In this document: positions 1-7,288 of the stretch, piece after piece
How the letters are laid out: each line of letters begins with the position of its first letter
Numbering within the stretch: the first letter of the stretch is position 1
Source of the DNA: Verrucomicrobiaceae bacterium
GTDB taxonomy: Bacteria; Verrucomicrobiota; Verrucomicrobiia; Verrucomicrobiales; Verrucomicrobiaceae
Assembly: GCA_016713245.1 (NCBI GenBank)
Contig: JADJPM010000004.1
Location: 2,170,001 to 2,234,000 of the forward strand
Reading direction: 5' to 3'
Length of the DNA stretch: 64,000 nt
Notes under the pieces: generated by a model
Database searches by the model: none
Told to the model about the DNA's origin: nothing
Seen by the model: the letters and a program-made list of their open reading frames with translations, nothing else
Translations under genes and position numbers: made by a program

Positions 1-270
1 CCCGCTGAAAACCCCGCCTCCTTCCGTGCTGCCTCCGATGCCAGGCGAACAACCCGCCGCCCTGCAACGCAGCCACAGTGTGCGTGATGACCTCAATAAA
101 AAGGGCGCGGTCAGCAATAATCCATTCAAAGTCCAGGACGACGCCATGAAGGCTGGCAAGCCCACGCGAAATGCTCTGCCTTCCTCCAACAAGCCCGGTG
201 CGCCTGCCAAGAGCTCCTCAATCAAACGGGGGTAGTCTTGGCGGCCGACCAGCTCTCCCGAAAAGAGCAT
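1..270 (-). CDS. Hypothetical protein, 3' end outside window
   Basis: An open frame of 90 codons starts at ATG 270-268 and runs off the left edge without a stop. It begins 12 bases after the stop of the rsmC-like gene on the same strand, so the two may be co-transcribed. The visible part has an acidic/hydrophobic start (LIEELLAGAPGLLEEGRAF) followed by a more hydrophobic stretch. I do not recognise the family. A weakly open frame also exists on the opposite strand (2-235), reading as a basic, low-complexity peptide; I prefer the minus strand because of its tight spacing to the upstream gene. Confidence 0.4.
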   Translation of the reverse strand, partial: MLFSGELVGRQDYPRLIEELLAGAPGLLEEGRAFRVGLPAFMASSWTLNGLLLTAPFLLRSSRTLWLRCRAAGCSPGIGGSTEGGGVFSG

Positions 271-282
271 CAGTCACTTTCC

Positions 283-1356
283 TCATCGTCCCCGGCGTTT
301 GCCACCGCGCTGCTCTTTGAGGATGGCCTGAACGCGGGGGCCCTTGGCGTGCATGACCTTGAAGCCGTCCTGCTCGACGATCGTTTTCCACTCGGTGAAG
401 GTCTCGCCGAGGAAGTTTTCATACGGCAGTTGGCGATTCGCCACGAGCCAGAGCTCACCCTGAGGCTTCAAACCGGCCGCAGCAGCCGCAAGGAAGCGCA
501 GACCGATGGTCGGATCGGCCGTCTTGCCATCGTGGAAGGGGGGATTCGTGACCACCACATCATAACGCCCCACGTCGATGCCCGCCGTGACATCCCGCCA
601 GAGCGGACGCGTCTTCACCCGCGTGGGAATGATGCCCAAATTCCGCCGGATGGGCTCAAAGGAATCGCCATCCGCATCGTAAAGGTCGATCGACAGAATC
701 TCCGGGCACTCCCGCAGTAGGTGAGCGCTCAAAAAGCCCCAGCCGGAGCCGAGATCCGCCGCATGGCCGCTCAGCTCCTTCGGCAGATGCTTCACCAGCA
801 GCGCCGAGCCCACATCCACGCGATCCCAACTGAACAAGCCCGGCTGCGACCACCATTTCCCCTCCATGACGCGTCGCATCATGCCCCGCTGCCGCCAGCC
901 TTCGAGCACCTTCTCATTCCACGGCTTGCCAGCCTCCTTCGCGGTCCAAAAGGCACGGCTGTGATGCTTGGAAAGCGTCTCCACCTCACCGGCGGCCTCC
1001 TTCAAATACTGCTCGGTCTTCTTCGCACCCGAGTCGTTGTGCTGCGCCACCATGAGCACGCCGTCATCCGCCAGATGATCATGACCACGAGCCAGATCCG
1101 ACACGGCGAGATCGCGCTGCGGGTCCGGCAGCAGGATGACGAGCGGATATTTCCCCTGCGCCTCACGCTCCACGCGATAGCCCGCGGCCTCCAGCTGGGC
1201 TGCCCGCGGCTTCCAGGTCTGCTGACAGGTCAGCCGCGTCCGGAAATGCTCCAGCGCCGGGTGCTCCTGCGCCCGCAGGAAGAGGATACGCCCCTCCTCG
1301 CCGAGATTCGGGTTCAAATCGAGAGCGTACATCAAAGCATCAACCGCGCGGGCCAT
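283..1356 (-). CDS. rsmC: RsmC/RlmG-like rRNA guanine-N2 methyltransferase
   Basis: The 357-residue protein has the two-domain layout of RsmC/RlmG enzymes, which methylate N2 of a guanine in 16S or 23S rRNA using S-adenosylmethionine. The C-terminal catalytic half contains the RsmC-type entry motif FSWDRVDVGSALLVKHLP, the SAM-binding motif I ADLGSGWGFLS and the catalytic motif IV NPPFHDG typical of N2-guanine methyltransferases. The N-terminal half is the degenerate methyltransferase-like domain of the family. Length matches E. coli RsmC (about 340) and RlmG (about 380), so the exact target base is not settled. The C-terminus is basic (GGKRRGR), suiting RNA contact. Confidence 0.85.
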   Translation of the reverse strand: MARAVDALMYALDLNPNLGEEGRILFLRAQEHPALEHFRTRLTCQQTWKPRAAQLEAAGYRVEREAQGKYPLVILLPDPQRDLAVSDLARGHDHLADDGVLMVAQHNDSGAKKTEQYLKEAAGEVETLSKHHSRAFWTAKEAGKPWNEKVLEGWRQRGMMRRVMEGKWWSQPGLFSWDRVDVGSALLVKHLPKELSGHAADLGSGWGFLSAHLLRECPEILSIDLYDADGDSFEPIRRNLGIIPTRVKTRPLWRDVTAGIDVGRYDVVVTNPPFHDGKTADPTIGLRFLAAAAAGLKPQGELWLVANRQLPYENFLGETFTEWKTIVEQDGFKVMHAKGPRVQAILKEQRGGKRRGR

Positions 1357-1494
1357 AAGTGGCGGCGATGATGCCGCGAAACCGCGCGATGGAAAGCCCG
1401 CGAAAGAAATTCCTCCAGACGTTTGACAAATCGTTTCCGAAGTCTAGTCTCCGCGCCCGTTTCCAACGAAACGCACGGCTTCTCACCAAGCCAT

Positions 1495-1571
1495 GCACCC
1501 CTAGCTCAACGGATTAGAGCATCTGACTACGGATCAGAAGGTTTCAGGTTCGAATCCTGAGGGGTGCGCCA
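1495..1571 (+). tRNA. tRNA-Arg (anticodon ACG)
   Basis: The acceptor arms GCACCCC (1495-1501) and GGGGTGC (1561-1567) pair perfectly. The anticodon stem TCTGA/TCAGA encloses the loop CTACGGA, giving anticodon ACG, and the T-arm carries GGTTCGAATCC. The discriminator is G1568 and CCA (1569-1571) is encoded. An ACG anticodon would be edited to ICG by TadA and read CGU/CGC/CGA. Confidence 0.95.
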
Positions 1572-1798
1572 CTCACCACGCAAGCCGCATCAAGGCTTTC
1601 AGCGTCACGAGGCGAAAACAAAACGCCTCACTTGTTTAACTGATGCCTTTTTCGGACACTTGGGAGCCTGATTCCCTGCCTAACACCTCCACGGTCGGCG
1701 GCGAGCTTGTTTAAGCATCCGGGGAGGTATCCCAGGCCATTGGTGAAGCCAGCGTGAGGAACCGGGCGTGCAAAGTGCCTCGCCTGCGCTTCCTGGAC

Positions 1799-2482
1799 TC
1801 ACTTCAGGTGATACGTCGCTTTTCCTTTTTCATCGAAGCTCACATGATGGTCCTTCTCCAGCTTGGAGACGAACTTCTCGATCTGCGCATCCGTCGCCCC
1901 CTTACCTTGGTGAGCCTTGAGGTCGCTCATCAGTTTCTTGCGCGTCTTGGGGGCTGTATCGACCCGCTTGCGCAGGTATTGCAGGATCTCCGCGAAGGTG
2001 TCCAGCTTCCGTGGGGCGGCCGGGGCGGCGGCTTTCGGGGCTTCGGAGGGCTTTCGTGGCGAATCAAAGGTCAGCGTCGAGGCGTCGGCATGCTTTTGGA
2101 TGCGAATGTGCTGATTTTGAAGGTGCTCGATCAAGTTATCGTAGTCGCCATCCTTCGACACCAGGTGGAAGCAGGCACCCGGATGCCTCTGCACGGCCTG
2201 TCCCAAGTAGTAGGCGAGGGCAAAGTCGAGCGCATTCTTCCCCGGCTTTTCGAGCCGGATCAGATGCGTGGAGGTCGCGTGCTTCATCAGCACCTGCACC
2301 TGCTCCACGGGCAGCTTGGTCTTTTTCGGTCCCAGCAGCAGGGTCACATGCACCGTCTTTCCCTCGATGGAGGACAGGTTGAGGTTCGGCACGTTCTCAT
2401 CATCAATGAAGACGTGGTTCAGGGGCAGCGGGGCGTCAGGAGATGGGACAGTGGGCATGCAATCGTCTTTTTTGACTATCAC
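1799..2482 (-). CDS. PIN/NYN-like domain protein
   Basis: The 227-residue protein shows acidic clusters expected of PIN/NYN-type nucleases: FIDDENVP near residues 25-32, KNALDFALAYYLG near 82-94 and VSKDGDYD near 108-115. These are the positions where such folds place metal-binding aspartates, so RNase activity is plausible. Residues 125-155 form an Ala/Pro-rich linker, and the last 75 residues are charged and may form a small helical domain. Its start overlaps the stop of the upstream NERD-domain gene by four bases (ATGA), which implies translational coupling. Function is inferred from fold motifs only. Confidence 0.75.
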   Translation of the reverse strand: MIVKKDDCMPTVPSPDAPLPLNHVFIDDENVPNLNLSSIEGKTVHVTLLLGPKKTKLPVEQVQVLMKHATSTHLIRLEKPGKNALDFALAYYLGQAVQRHPGACFHLVSKDGDYDNLIEHLQNQHIRIQKHADASTLTFDSPRKPSEAPKAAAPAAPRKLDTFAEILQYLRKRVDTAPKTRKKLMSDLKAHQGKGATDAQIEKFVSKLEKDHHVSFDEKGKATYHLK

Positions 2483-3390
2483 GCGGCCATCGCATCAAAA
2501 GTCACCGTTTCACAGAGGCTGCAAAGATGGCGGCAGATTAGATCCTCTTGAGCATCGTTTATTGATGCTGGGAAGCGATCTCGGATGAATTTGGGAAGTC
2601 GTTTAACATTCTCAACAAGCACGGGAGCGTGGGGCGAAGCACCAGCCACAAACCATCCCGGAAAGGTGAGAGCTGTTCGAACCGGAACATCGATATTCAA
2701 CTTCTTCAGGAGCTGCTTGCGAAGCCATTCGGCATTACCCAAGACTTGTTCCAGCTCTTCGGTGCTTGTCTTGTGAGGAAAGATCAGTTTCTGGCCGTCA
2801 TAGGTTACTTTATGATCTTCACCATTGGTGCCGGTGCGCTTTCGATATGTCTTGGTTTCGACGACCACCACAGCGCCTCTGCCAACAACGACATGATCAA
2901 GGTTGAACATGCCGCTACCTCCTTCACAGGGCACATCATGAAACACGCAGTAGCCGTCCTTGGTGAGCGATACCAGTTGATCTGCTGTTAGGCGTTCTCC
3001 GAACAAGGCTAGACGATGATTGCGAATGCTCTGAATCGTGACCCGCAGCTTGTTGATTCCATAAACAAAGCCGGCAGAGGCCAGTGCCAGCCCAGCAATC
3101 AGCACGGGAATTGCAGCTTTATGCTCGAACGGCTTCGTCAGAATGAAGGGCAGGGCGAAACAGATCAAAGGCAACGCTAACAATATGGCTGCCTGTAGAT
3201 CGAACCGTTCATCCAGCTTCGCCAGCTCAACACTCAATTGCTCTCCCGGCCGACGCATGGCGCGAAAGTCAGCCGGAATCGGAAATCGCCCCTCATTCTT
3301 CCGTCTGCGCAAAACCAAAAGCATCCAAAAAAGGCCAAATACCAAACCGAAATAACCGATGAGCCAGACAACACTAGAGGGTGGAAACAT
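2479..3390 (-). CDS. Membrane-anchored NERD-domain protein
   Basis: The 303-residue protein has three hydrophobic segments (about residues 7-27, 63-84 and 93-111) followed by a cytosolic NERD (nuclease-related) domain. The NERD core is visible as FNLDHVVVGRGAVVVVETKT near residues 162-181, matching the family's D...ExK nuclease-like signature (D165, E178, K180). NERD domains are distant relatives of restriction-endonuclease folds and are thought to act on nucleic acids, though few have been tested. The gene overlaps the following PIN/NYN gene by four bases, so the two probably work together. Confidence 0.8.
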   Translation of the reverse strand: MFPPSSVVWLIGYFGLVFGLFWMLLVLRRRKNEGRFPIPADFRAMRRPGEQLSVELAKLDERFDLQAAILLALPLICFALPFILTKPFEHKAAIPVLIAGLALASAGFVYGINKLRVTIQSIRNHRLALFGERLTADQLVSLTKDGYCVFHDVPCEGGSGMFNLDHVVVGRGAVVVVETKTYRKRTGTNGEDHKVTYDGQKLIFPHKTSTEELEQVLGNAEWLRKQLLKKLNIDVPVRTALTFPGWFVAGASPHAPVLVENVKRLPKFIRDRFPASINDAQEDLICRHLCSLCETVTFDAMAA

Positions 3391-3494
3391 CCAGAAATCT
3401 CAACAGCGGCACTGCCCGTGTCACGCGGGTTTTGATCACGATTTTGCGATGCCATTTTCAGAATCGAGAGCGTTGTACAATTAACTGCAAACTA

Positions 3495-4292
3495 TCAATG
3501 TGAGGCAAACACCGTCTTCCGGTGCTCGGCAAGGAAGTAAGGCTCAGGCAGCACAGCGTCCTCCGGGAGGGAAAGAGGCTGCCATTCATGCTTCACGAAG
3601 TTGTCTTCGATGCAGCTTTGCGGCAGCTCGGCTTTTAAACGCTTCGAGAGCACCAAACGAAGCTCCTCATCGAAGGTGATCAATCCACGATCAAAGGCCG
3701 CATCATGTAACCGGGAGAGACAAAGGCCGTTACGCACGTTCAGGCGCTCCGAAGCATGAGCCCCCCAAGGCAGGATGTGGGAGGCGATGAGTAGTTCTTG
3801 CAGGCCGAGCTGCGAAACGCCGCAGCGACCTCCGAAATTGTTCAGCACCGCGCTGCGGAAGTATTCCTGTCCGCGCCGCACCTTGACGTTCACCATGACA
3901 TCCGTGGGGCCGCTTGGTGGTGCTTTGACGAGGTGAATTCCTTTCTTTGGCTGGATCTGCACTTCGGCATCCTCCGAAGCTTTCACAAGGACACGAAGGG
4001 CTTCCTCGCTCGCAGGCACCGTTTCCTCCAGATGACCATGAAACTCGGTCCACATGGTTTCATCGAGCCTGCTGGCTCCGGAGAGACCTTTGATGCCTCG
4101 CAGTTTTAGAGCTGGATCAAGCGACGCCAGATTACAAAGTTTCATCGCCACACTTCCGGGCGTGCGCTCGAACCTTTTGGCGAGGGTGATGATGGCCGGA
4201 TTCCGCTCGTGCATCTGCCCAAAGCGCATTTTGTGATACACGTTGAGCAGGATGAGCAGTTCGTGGCGGGTCCAGTTTTTTCGTGCAGGCAT
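3495..4292 (-). CDS. HNH-type endonuclease domain protein
   Basis: The N-terminal 60 residues (WTRHELLILLNVYHKM, then RTPGSVAMKLCN) look like a helical, Myb/SANT-like DNA-binding region. The region around residues 150-205 matches the HNH_2 pattern: RCGVSQL, ASHILPW, NGLCLS, then HDAAFDRGLITFD. The second Cys or Thr usually found after the first Cys is not obvious, so the zinc site may be altered. HNH_2 proteins are often restriction-like enzymes; no partner methyltransferase is adjacent. It lies just upstream of the NERD/NYN pair on the same strand, separated by 104 bases. Confidence 0.75.
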   Translation of the reverse strand: MPARKNWTRHELLILLNVYHKMRFGQMHERNPAIITLAKRFERTPGSVAMKLCNLASLDPALKLRGIKGLSGASRLDETMWTEFHGHLEETVPASEEALRVLVKASEDAEVQIQPKKGIHLVKAPPSGPTDVMVNVKVRRGQEYFRSAVLNNFGGRCGVSQLGLQELLIASHILPWGAHASERLNVRNGLCLSRLHDAAFDRGLITFDEELRLVLSKRLKAELPQSCIEDNFVKHEWQPLSLPEDAVLPEPYFLAEHRKTVFASH

Positions 4293-4329
4293 GCCAGGAA
4301 ACTAAACGAGCCGCCCGTTCGAGGGAATC

Positions 4330-4998
4330 ATGAATTCATCCCAAGAATCTGTCGATCCTGCCGCCGTGTTTGCCTGTGCGGTGTCGTTGAGGGAGGCCTG
4401 TGAGGCTTTGGCAGACAAGGAGCAGGCGAATCTGAGCGAGCTGTTCAATGGCATCGATGAGTTCTGGCGGGAGATGATGCGCATCGGGACGCTGTTTGAG
4501 GCGTGGGCCTGCGAGAATGTGGCTTTTGAGGCACTGACAGATGTTTGGCCTTATCTGCTGATGGATCGCTTTGGAGAGGCCTGCCTTGCCAGCGTGCCGT
4601 TGGAGGCGATGGCGGGCTTGGGGGCGGGTGATCTTCCGGTGGTGGCGATGGGCATGAAGGTGCCGTTGATGTATCGCGAGGGCTCCAACTTGCCGCTGGA
4701 CCTTGTGGCCCCCAATCCGGTGGCGGAATCTGCGTTTGTGCGATGGCGCATCCAGACGGTGCGTTGCCGTCTTGAGGAAGCCGAGATGGAACCGATGTGG
4801 TATGGGGATGATCCGCACGATCCCGAGTATGAGCCTCCGGTGGTGGCACTCTACGGCGTGGATGCCACGGGAGAGCTGGAACATGTGCGGGACTCGGCGA
4901 GCTACGCGGAGGCGCGGTCTCTGGTGATGAAGCTGGCTCCGGGCGTGGTTTTTCCTGAGGTGCCGGTGGTAACCGCTTCGCGATGCGTGTCGGGATGA
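4330..4998 (+). CDS. Hypothetical protein, 222 aa
   Basis: The gene diverges from the HNH gene, with 37 bases between starts. The product is acidic, lacks a signal peptide or membrane segment, and contains a Trp/Met-rich centre (EFWREMMRIGTLFEAWACEN) and a Pro/Asp-rich loop (WYGDDPHDPEYEPPVVALYG). I do not recognise a family. Coding character is supported by GC-rich third positions through the whole frame. The hairpin-repeat cluster follows directly after the stop. Confidence 0.6.
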   Translation: MNSSQESVDPAAVFACAVSLREACEALADKEQANLSELFNGIDEFWREMMRIGTLFEAWACENVAFEALTDVWPYLLMDRFGEACLASVPLEAMAGLGAGDLPVVAMGMKVPLMYREGSNLPLDLVAPNPVAESAFVRWRIQTVRCRLEEAEMEPMWYGDDPHDPEYEPPVVALYGVDATGELEHVRDSASYAEARSLVMKLAPGVVFPEVPVVTASRCVSG

Positions 4999-5004
4999 GC
5001 GGAG

Positions 5005-5375
5005 GGCGGGATTGTATTCCCGCCGACGAAGCTGCGGAGGTGCCGATGAATGGCCCGAAGGAGAGAATGGCTTTGCGGATGGGAGTGGCTGGGAGTGGCC
5101 GCTTCAATTGAATATCGGCGGGAATGAAATCCCGCCCTCCGCCAATGGCGGCCAGGAGTGACCGCCTCACTTTAAAATGGGCGGGAATGAAATCCCGCCC
5201 TCCGGTGGTGGAGGCCGGGAGTGTCCGTGTCACGGAGGTAACCTGGTGATTGACCGTGATACAGACACTCTTGTCTGTACCCCTCGGCAACAGACAAGCG
5301 TGTCTGTTTCACCTGATGGGGGTTGGACTCACCTAACATGGGCGGGAATGAAATCCCGCCCTCCGATTCCAAGCA
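5005..5375. repeat. Cluster of four hairpin repeats (REP-like)
   Basis: This 400-base gene-free stretch holds one variant (5005-5024, GGCGGGATTGTATTCCCGCC) and three identical copies (5117-5136, 5180-5199, 5341-5360) of GGCGGGAATGAAATCCCGCC, each a 7-bp-stem hairpin followed or preceded by CCTCC/GGAGG. Copies two and three are 63 bases apart, and related sequence upstream (GGAGTG.CCGC.TCA) shows that a longer unit is repeated. A second hairpin family, ACAGACA/TGTCTGT, occurs twice between the last two copies (about 5260-5308). Spacing is irregular and no cas genes are near, so this is not a CRISPR array. Confidence 0.85.
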
Positions 5376-5410
5376 CGAAGGCCAAGGGGCCTCGGCCTCC
5401 GCCGTGAGGC

Positions 5411-5725
5411 TTACGGCTTCTTGGCCAGCGAGGTGATCTGGTAGGTCTTGGCGAGGTCGCCGAGGGCGGCCATGGCCGTGTCCTTGGTGACGTCGCACTG
5501 CTTGGAGACGATGGTGATCGTGTTCACGCCGGCTTTATCGCCTTTGGTGATATCGACTTTCTCCACGCCGGGGAGCTTGGCGGTGAGTGCCTCGGAGACG
5601 TGGGCGCTGCAGGCGGCGCAGACGACGCCGGTGATGTCGCCGGTGTAGGTGTGCTTGGCGTCACCGGCGAAGGTTTGGACGGCGAAAACAGCGAGGAGGG
5701 CAAAAAGGGCGGCGAGGTGTTTCAT
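5411..5725 (-). CDS. Secreted heavy-metal-associated (HMA) domain protein
   Basis: The 104-residue protein starts with a clear signal peptide (MKHLAALFALLAVFAVQTFA) and then one HMA-like ferredoxin fold with the metal-binding CxxC as VVCAACSAHV (C36 and C39). The usual GMTC context is replaced by GVVC. The rest (LPGVEKVDITK, VNTITIVSK) matches the beta-alpha-beta spacing of MerP/CopZ-like carriers. Export suggests periplasmic metal binding, most likely copper or mercury. It ends close to the hairpin cluster, and the RluA-like gene upstream is on the same strand. Confidence 0.8.
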   Translation of the reverse strand: MKHLAALFALLAVFAVQTFAGDAKHTYTGDITGVVCAACSAHVSEALTAKLPGVEKVDITKGDKAGVNTITIVSKQCDVTKDTAMAALGDLAKTYQITSLAKKP

Positions 5726-5731
5726 GGCGGG

Positions 5732-6514
5732 TCAAACATGGAGAGGAATCTGCGCGGCGGCAAGCACGGCGGCGAGATCCTCCGGCAGCGGGGCGGTGAT
5801 GAGCAGCGGCTGGACGCTGGCGGGATGTTTTAAACTGAGCTGGAAGGCGTGGAGGAAGAGTCGGCGGGCGTGGAGGGTCTTTTTGAGCACGCGGTTTTGC
5901 TCGAAGGAGCCATACACATCATCGCCAACGAGCGGGAGATGCCGCGAGGCGGCCTGGACGCGGATTTGATGGGTTTTGCCGGTGATGAGGTCGATCTCGA
6001 TCAGCGAGAGGCGATGGGCGGCGCTGTAATGCCGCAGGCGATAGCGCAGCTCGGCATTGGGTCGCGGGCCACGGCGCACGGCGGTGCGTACCTGATGCCG
6101 CGCATGCTCGGTGATGAGGTGATCGAGCCACACGCCCTCGGGTTTCAAACCGCCGCCGCAGCCCAGGGCGAGATACTTTTTGTGCACCTGCTCGGCCTCG
6201 AAGGCCTCGCGGCACTTATCGGCCGTCTTTTCATCCTTCGCGGCCAAAAGCACGCCGGAGGTGTCCTGATCGAGTCGGTGAATCAAAAACACCTCACCCG
6301 CCGGTGTGTGGAAGCAGCGTCTCTCCGCATCGTAACGACCTTCGAAAGCACTTCGCTGCGGTTTGGCCGATTTGGGATTCGGATGCGAGAGGATGCCGTG
6401 AGGCTTGTTCACCACGATGAGATGCCGGTCCTCGTGGAGGACCGGGCAGGTGGTGATGGCGGTGGAGGTGGTCACGGCGAAAAGTTCTCTGGAAAACCTC
6501 AAGGGATGAAGCAA
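5732..6514 (-). CDS. RluA-family RNA pseudouridine synthase
   Basis: The 260-residue protein carries the RluA-family catalytic motif HRLDQDTSG (D82 is the nucleophilic Asp), preceded by LIVVNKPHGILSHPNP and followed by the KKYLALG strand. The later GKTHQIRVQAASRHLPLVGDDVYG block is also typical. These enzymes isomerise uridine to pseudouridine in rRNA or tRNA. No S4 domain is present. The RNA target cannot be assigned. The start overlaps the 3' end of the upstream gene by 16 bases, so they may share a transcript. Confidence 0.88.
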   Translation of the reverse strand: MLHPLRFSRELFAVTTSTAITTCPVLHEDRHLIVVNKPHGILSHPNPKSAKPQRSAFEGRYDAERRCFHTPAGEVFLIHRLDQDTSGVLLAAKDEKTADKCREAFEAEQVHKKYLALGCGGGLKPEGVWLDHLITEHARHQVRTAVRRGPRPNAELRYRLRHYSAAHRLSLIEIDLITGKTHQIRVQAASRHLPLVGDDVYGSFEQNRVLKKTLHARRLFLHAFQLSLKHPASVQPLLITAPLPEDLAAVLAAAQIPLHV

Positions 6515-7059
6515 CCGAGAATCTGGCGAGAATTCCTCACGCAGATCTGGACGTGGTCCTGCTGGCGGATGGCGGCTCCCGGGTAAGCGGCGTTCCCCTC
6601 CGAAAAGTAGGCCAGCACCGTGTCGAAGGGACGTTGGCCCTCGCTGTCGCGGACGCGGTGCATCATCTCAAACACGGCGCAGTCGAGTTTTCTATTGGTC
6701 CATGATCTGCCCACGTTCTTTGGCATCGGAATGCCGCTGGCCGAGTAGGCTTCACAAAGCCTTTCATGTGCCCGGCTGAGCAGGGCGATGTGCTCCCGCA
6801 TCGCAGCAACAAAGCAATGCCCGAGGTCGATCGTCAGTCCGATCACCGCGGGTTGACGAATCCGGGAACCCTTCGTTTTTGCCATCTTCCGCGCCCATTC
6901 CCAAGCACGCTGAGGATCGTTCTGCCAGCCGTAGATGCCATGGCCGAGCCAGTCGTAGGCGTTGAGGCTGGGTTGCAGCTTGATAAGTCCGCACGCCGCC
7001 TGCTCTGCGACCTCGATGTCACAGCCGTGATAACCGACGACGAGGCCTGAGGGAATCAT
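6499..7059 (-). CDS. YHGC/DWLGHGIY-type protein, possible ADP-ribosyltransferase-like toxin
   Basis: The 186-residue protein begins VVGYHGCD (residues 7-14), then YDWLGHGIYGWQNDPQRAWEWA (35-56). A YHG strand followed by a GIY strand and aromatic residues is the arrangement seen in PARP/ART-like folds, but I see no decisive catalytic Glu, so this is a hypothesis. The start codon overlaps the stop of a 56-codon gene in the motif TAATG, so translation is coupled. A short charged protein followed directly by a larger one is the usual order of antitoxin and toxin. The 3' end overlaps the RluA-like gene by 16 bases. Confidence 0.6.
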   Translation of the reverse strand: MIPSGLVVGYHGCDIEVAEQAACGLIKLQPSLNAYDWLGHGIYGWQNDPQRAWEWARKMAKTKGSRIRQPAVIGLTIDLGHCFVAAMREHIALLSRAHERLCEAYSASGIPMPKNVGRSWTNRKLDCAVFEMMHRVRDSEGQRPFDTVLAYFSEGNAAYPGAAIRQQDHVQICVRNSRQILGCFIP

Positions 7060-7229
7060 TACCGGCGCGAGGCTTTGAGCTTCTTTTTCGGGCGAAGCAT
7101 GCCGATCTCCTCCAGGAGCTTTCTGGCTCCGTCGGGGCGTGCCATGAGCTTTTCAAAACCACGATCCATGGCATCCAGCTCCGCCTTGAGCTCGGCGGAG
7201 GTCATCCTGGGCATCACTTGAAGAATCAT
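7059..7229 (-). CDS. Small charged protein, putative antitoxin partner
   Basis: A 56-codon frame starts at ATG 7229 and ends with TAA at 7061-7059, sharing bases with the next ATG (TAATG). The product is helical and charged (MTSAELKAELDAMDRGFEKL from residue 9, then GARKLLEEIGMLRP) with a basic C-terminus KKKLKASRR. Translation may instead start at the internal ATG of residue 9, which begins the conserved-looking part. No DNA-binding motif is evident. Coupling to the YHGC protein is the main reason to regard it as real and as a possible neutralising partner. Confidence 0.6.
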   Translation of the reverse strand: MILQVMPRMTSAELKAELDAMDRGFEKLMARPDGARKLLEEIGMLRPKKKLKASRR

Positions 7230-7288
7230 GGCTGGAGTCTCATCGAAGAATCTGGATTCTCAAACGCATAGTTCCCAACGCAGAAACA

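Noticed and set aside
2..235. Plus-strand frame at the left edge, basic and low-complexity
   Set aside because: A minus-strand frame with close spacing to rsmC explains the region better, though neither is certain.
5005..5375. Spaced repeats resembling a short CRISPR array
   Set aside because: Repeats are self-complementary hairpins, spacing is irregular (112, 63 and 161 bases) and no cas genes are near.
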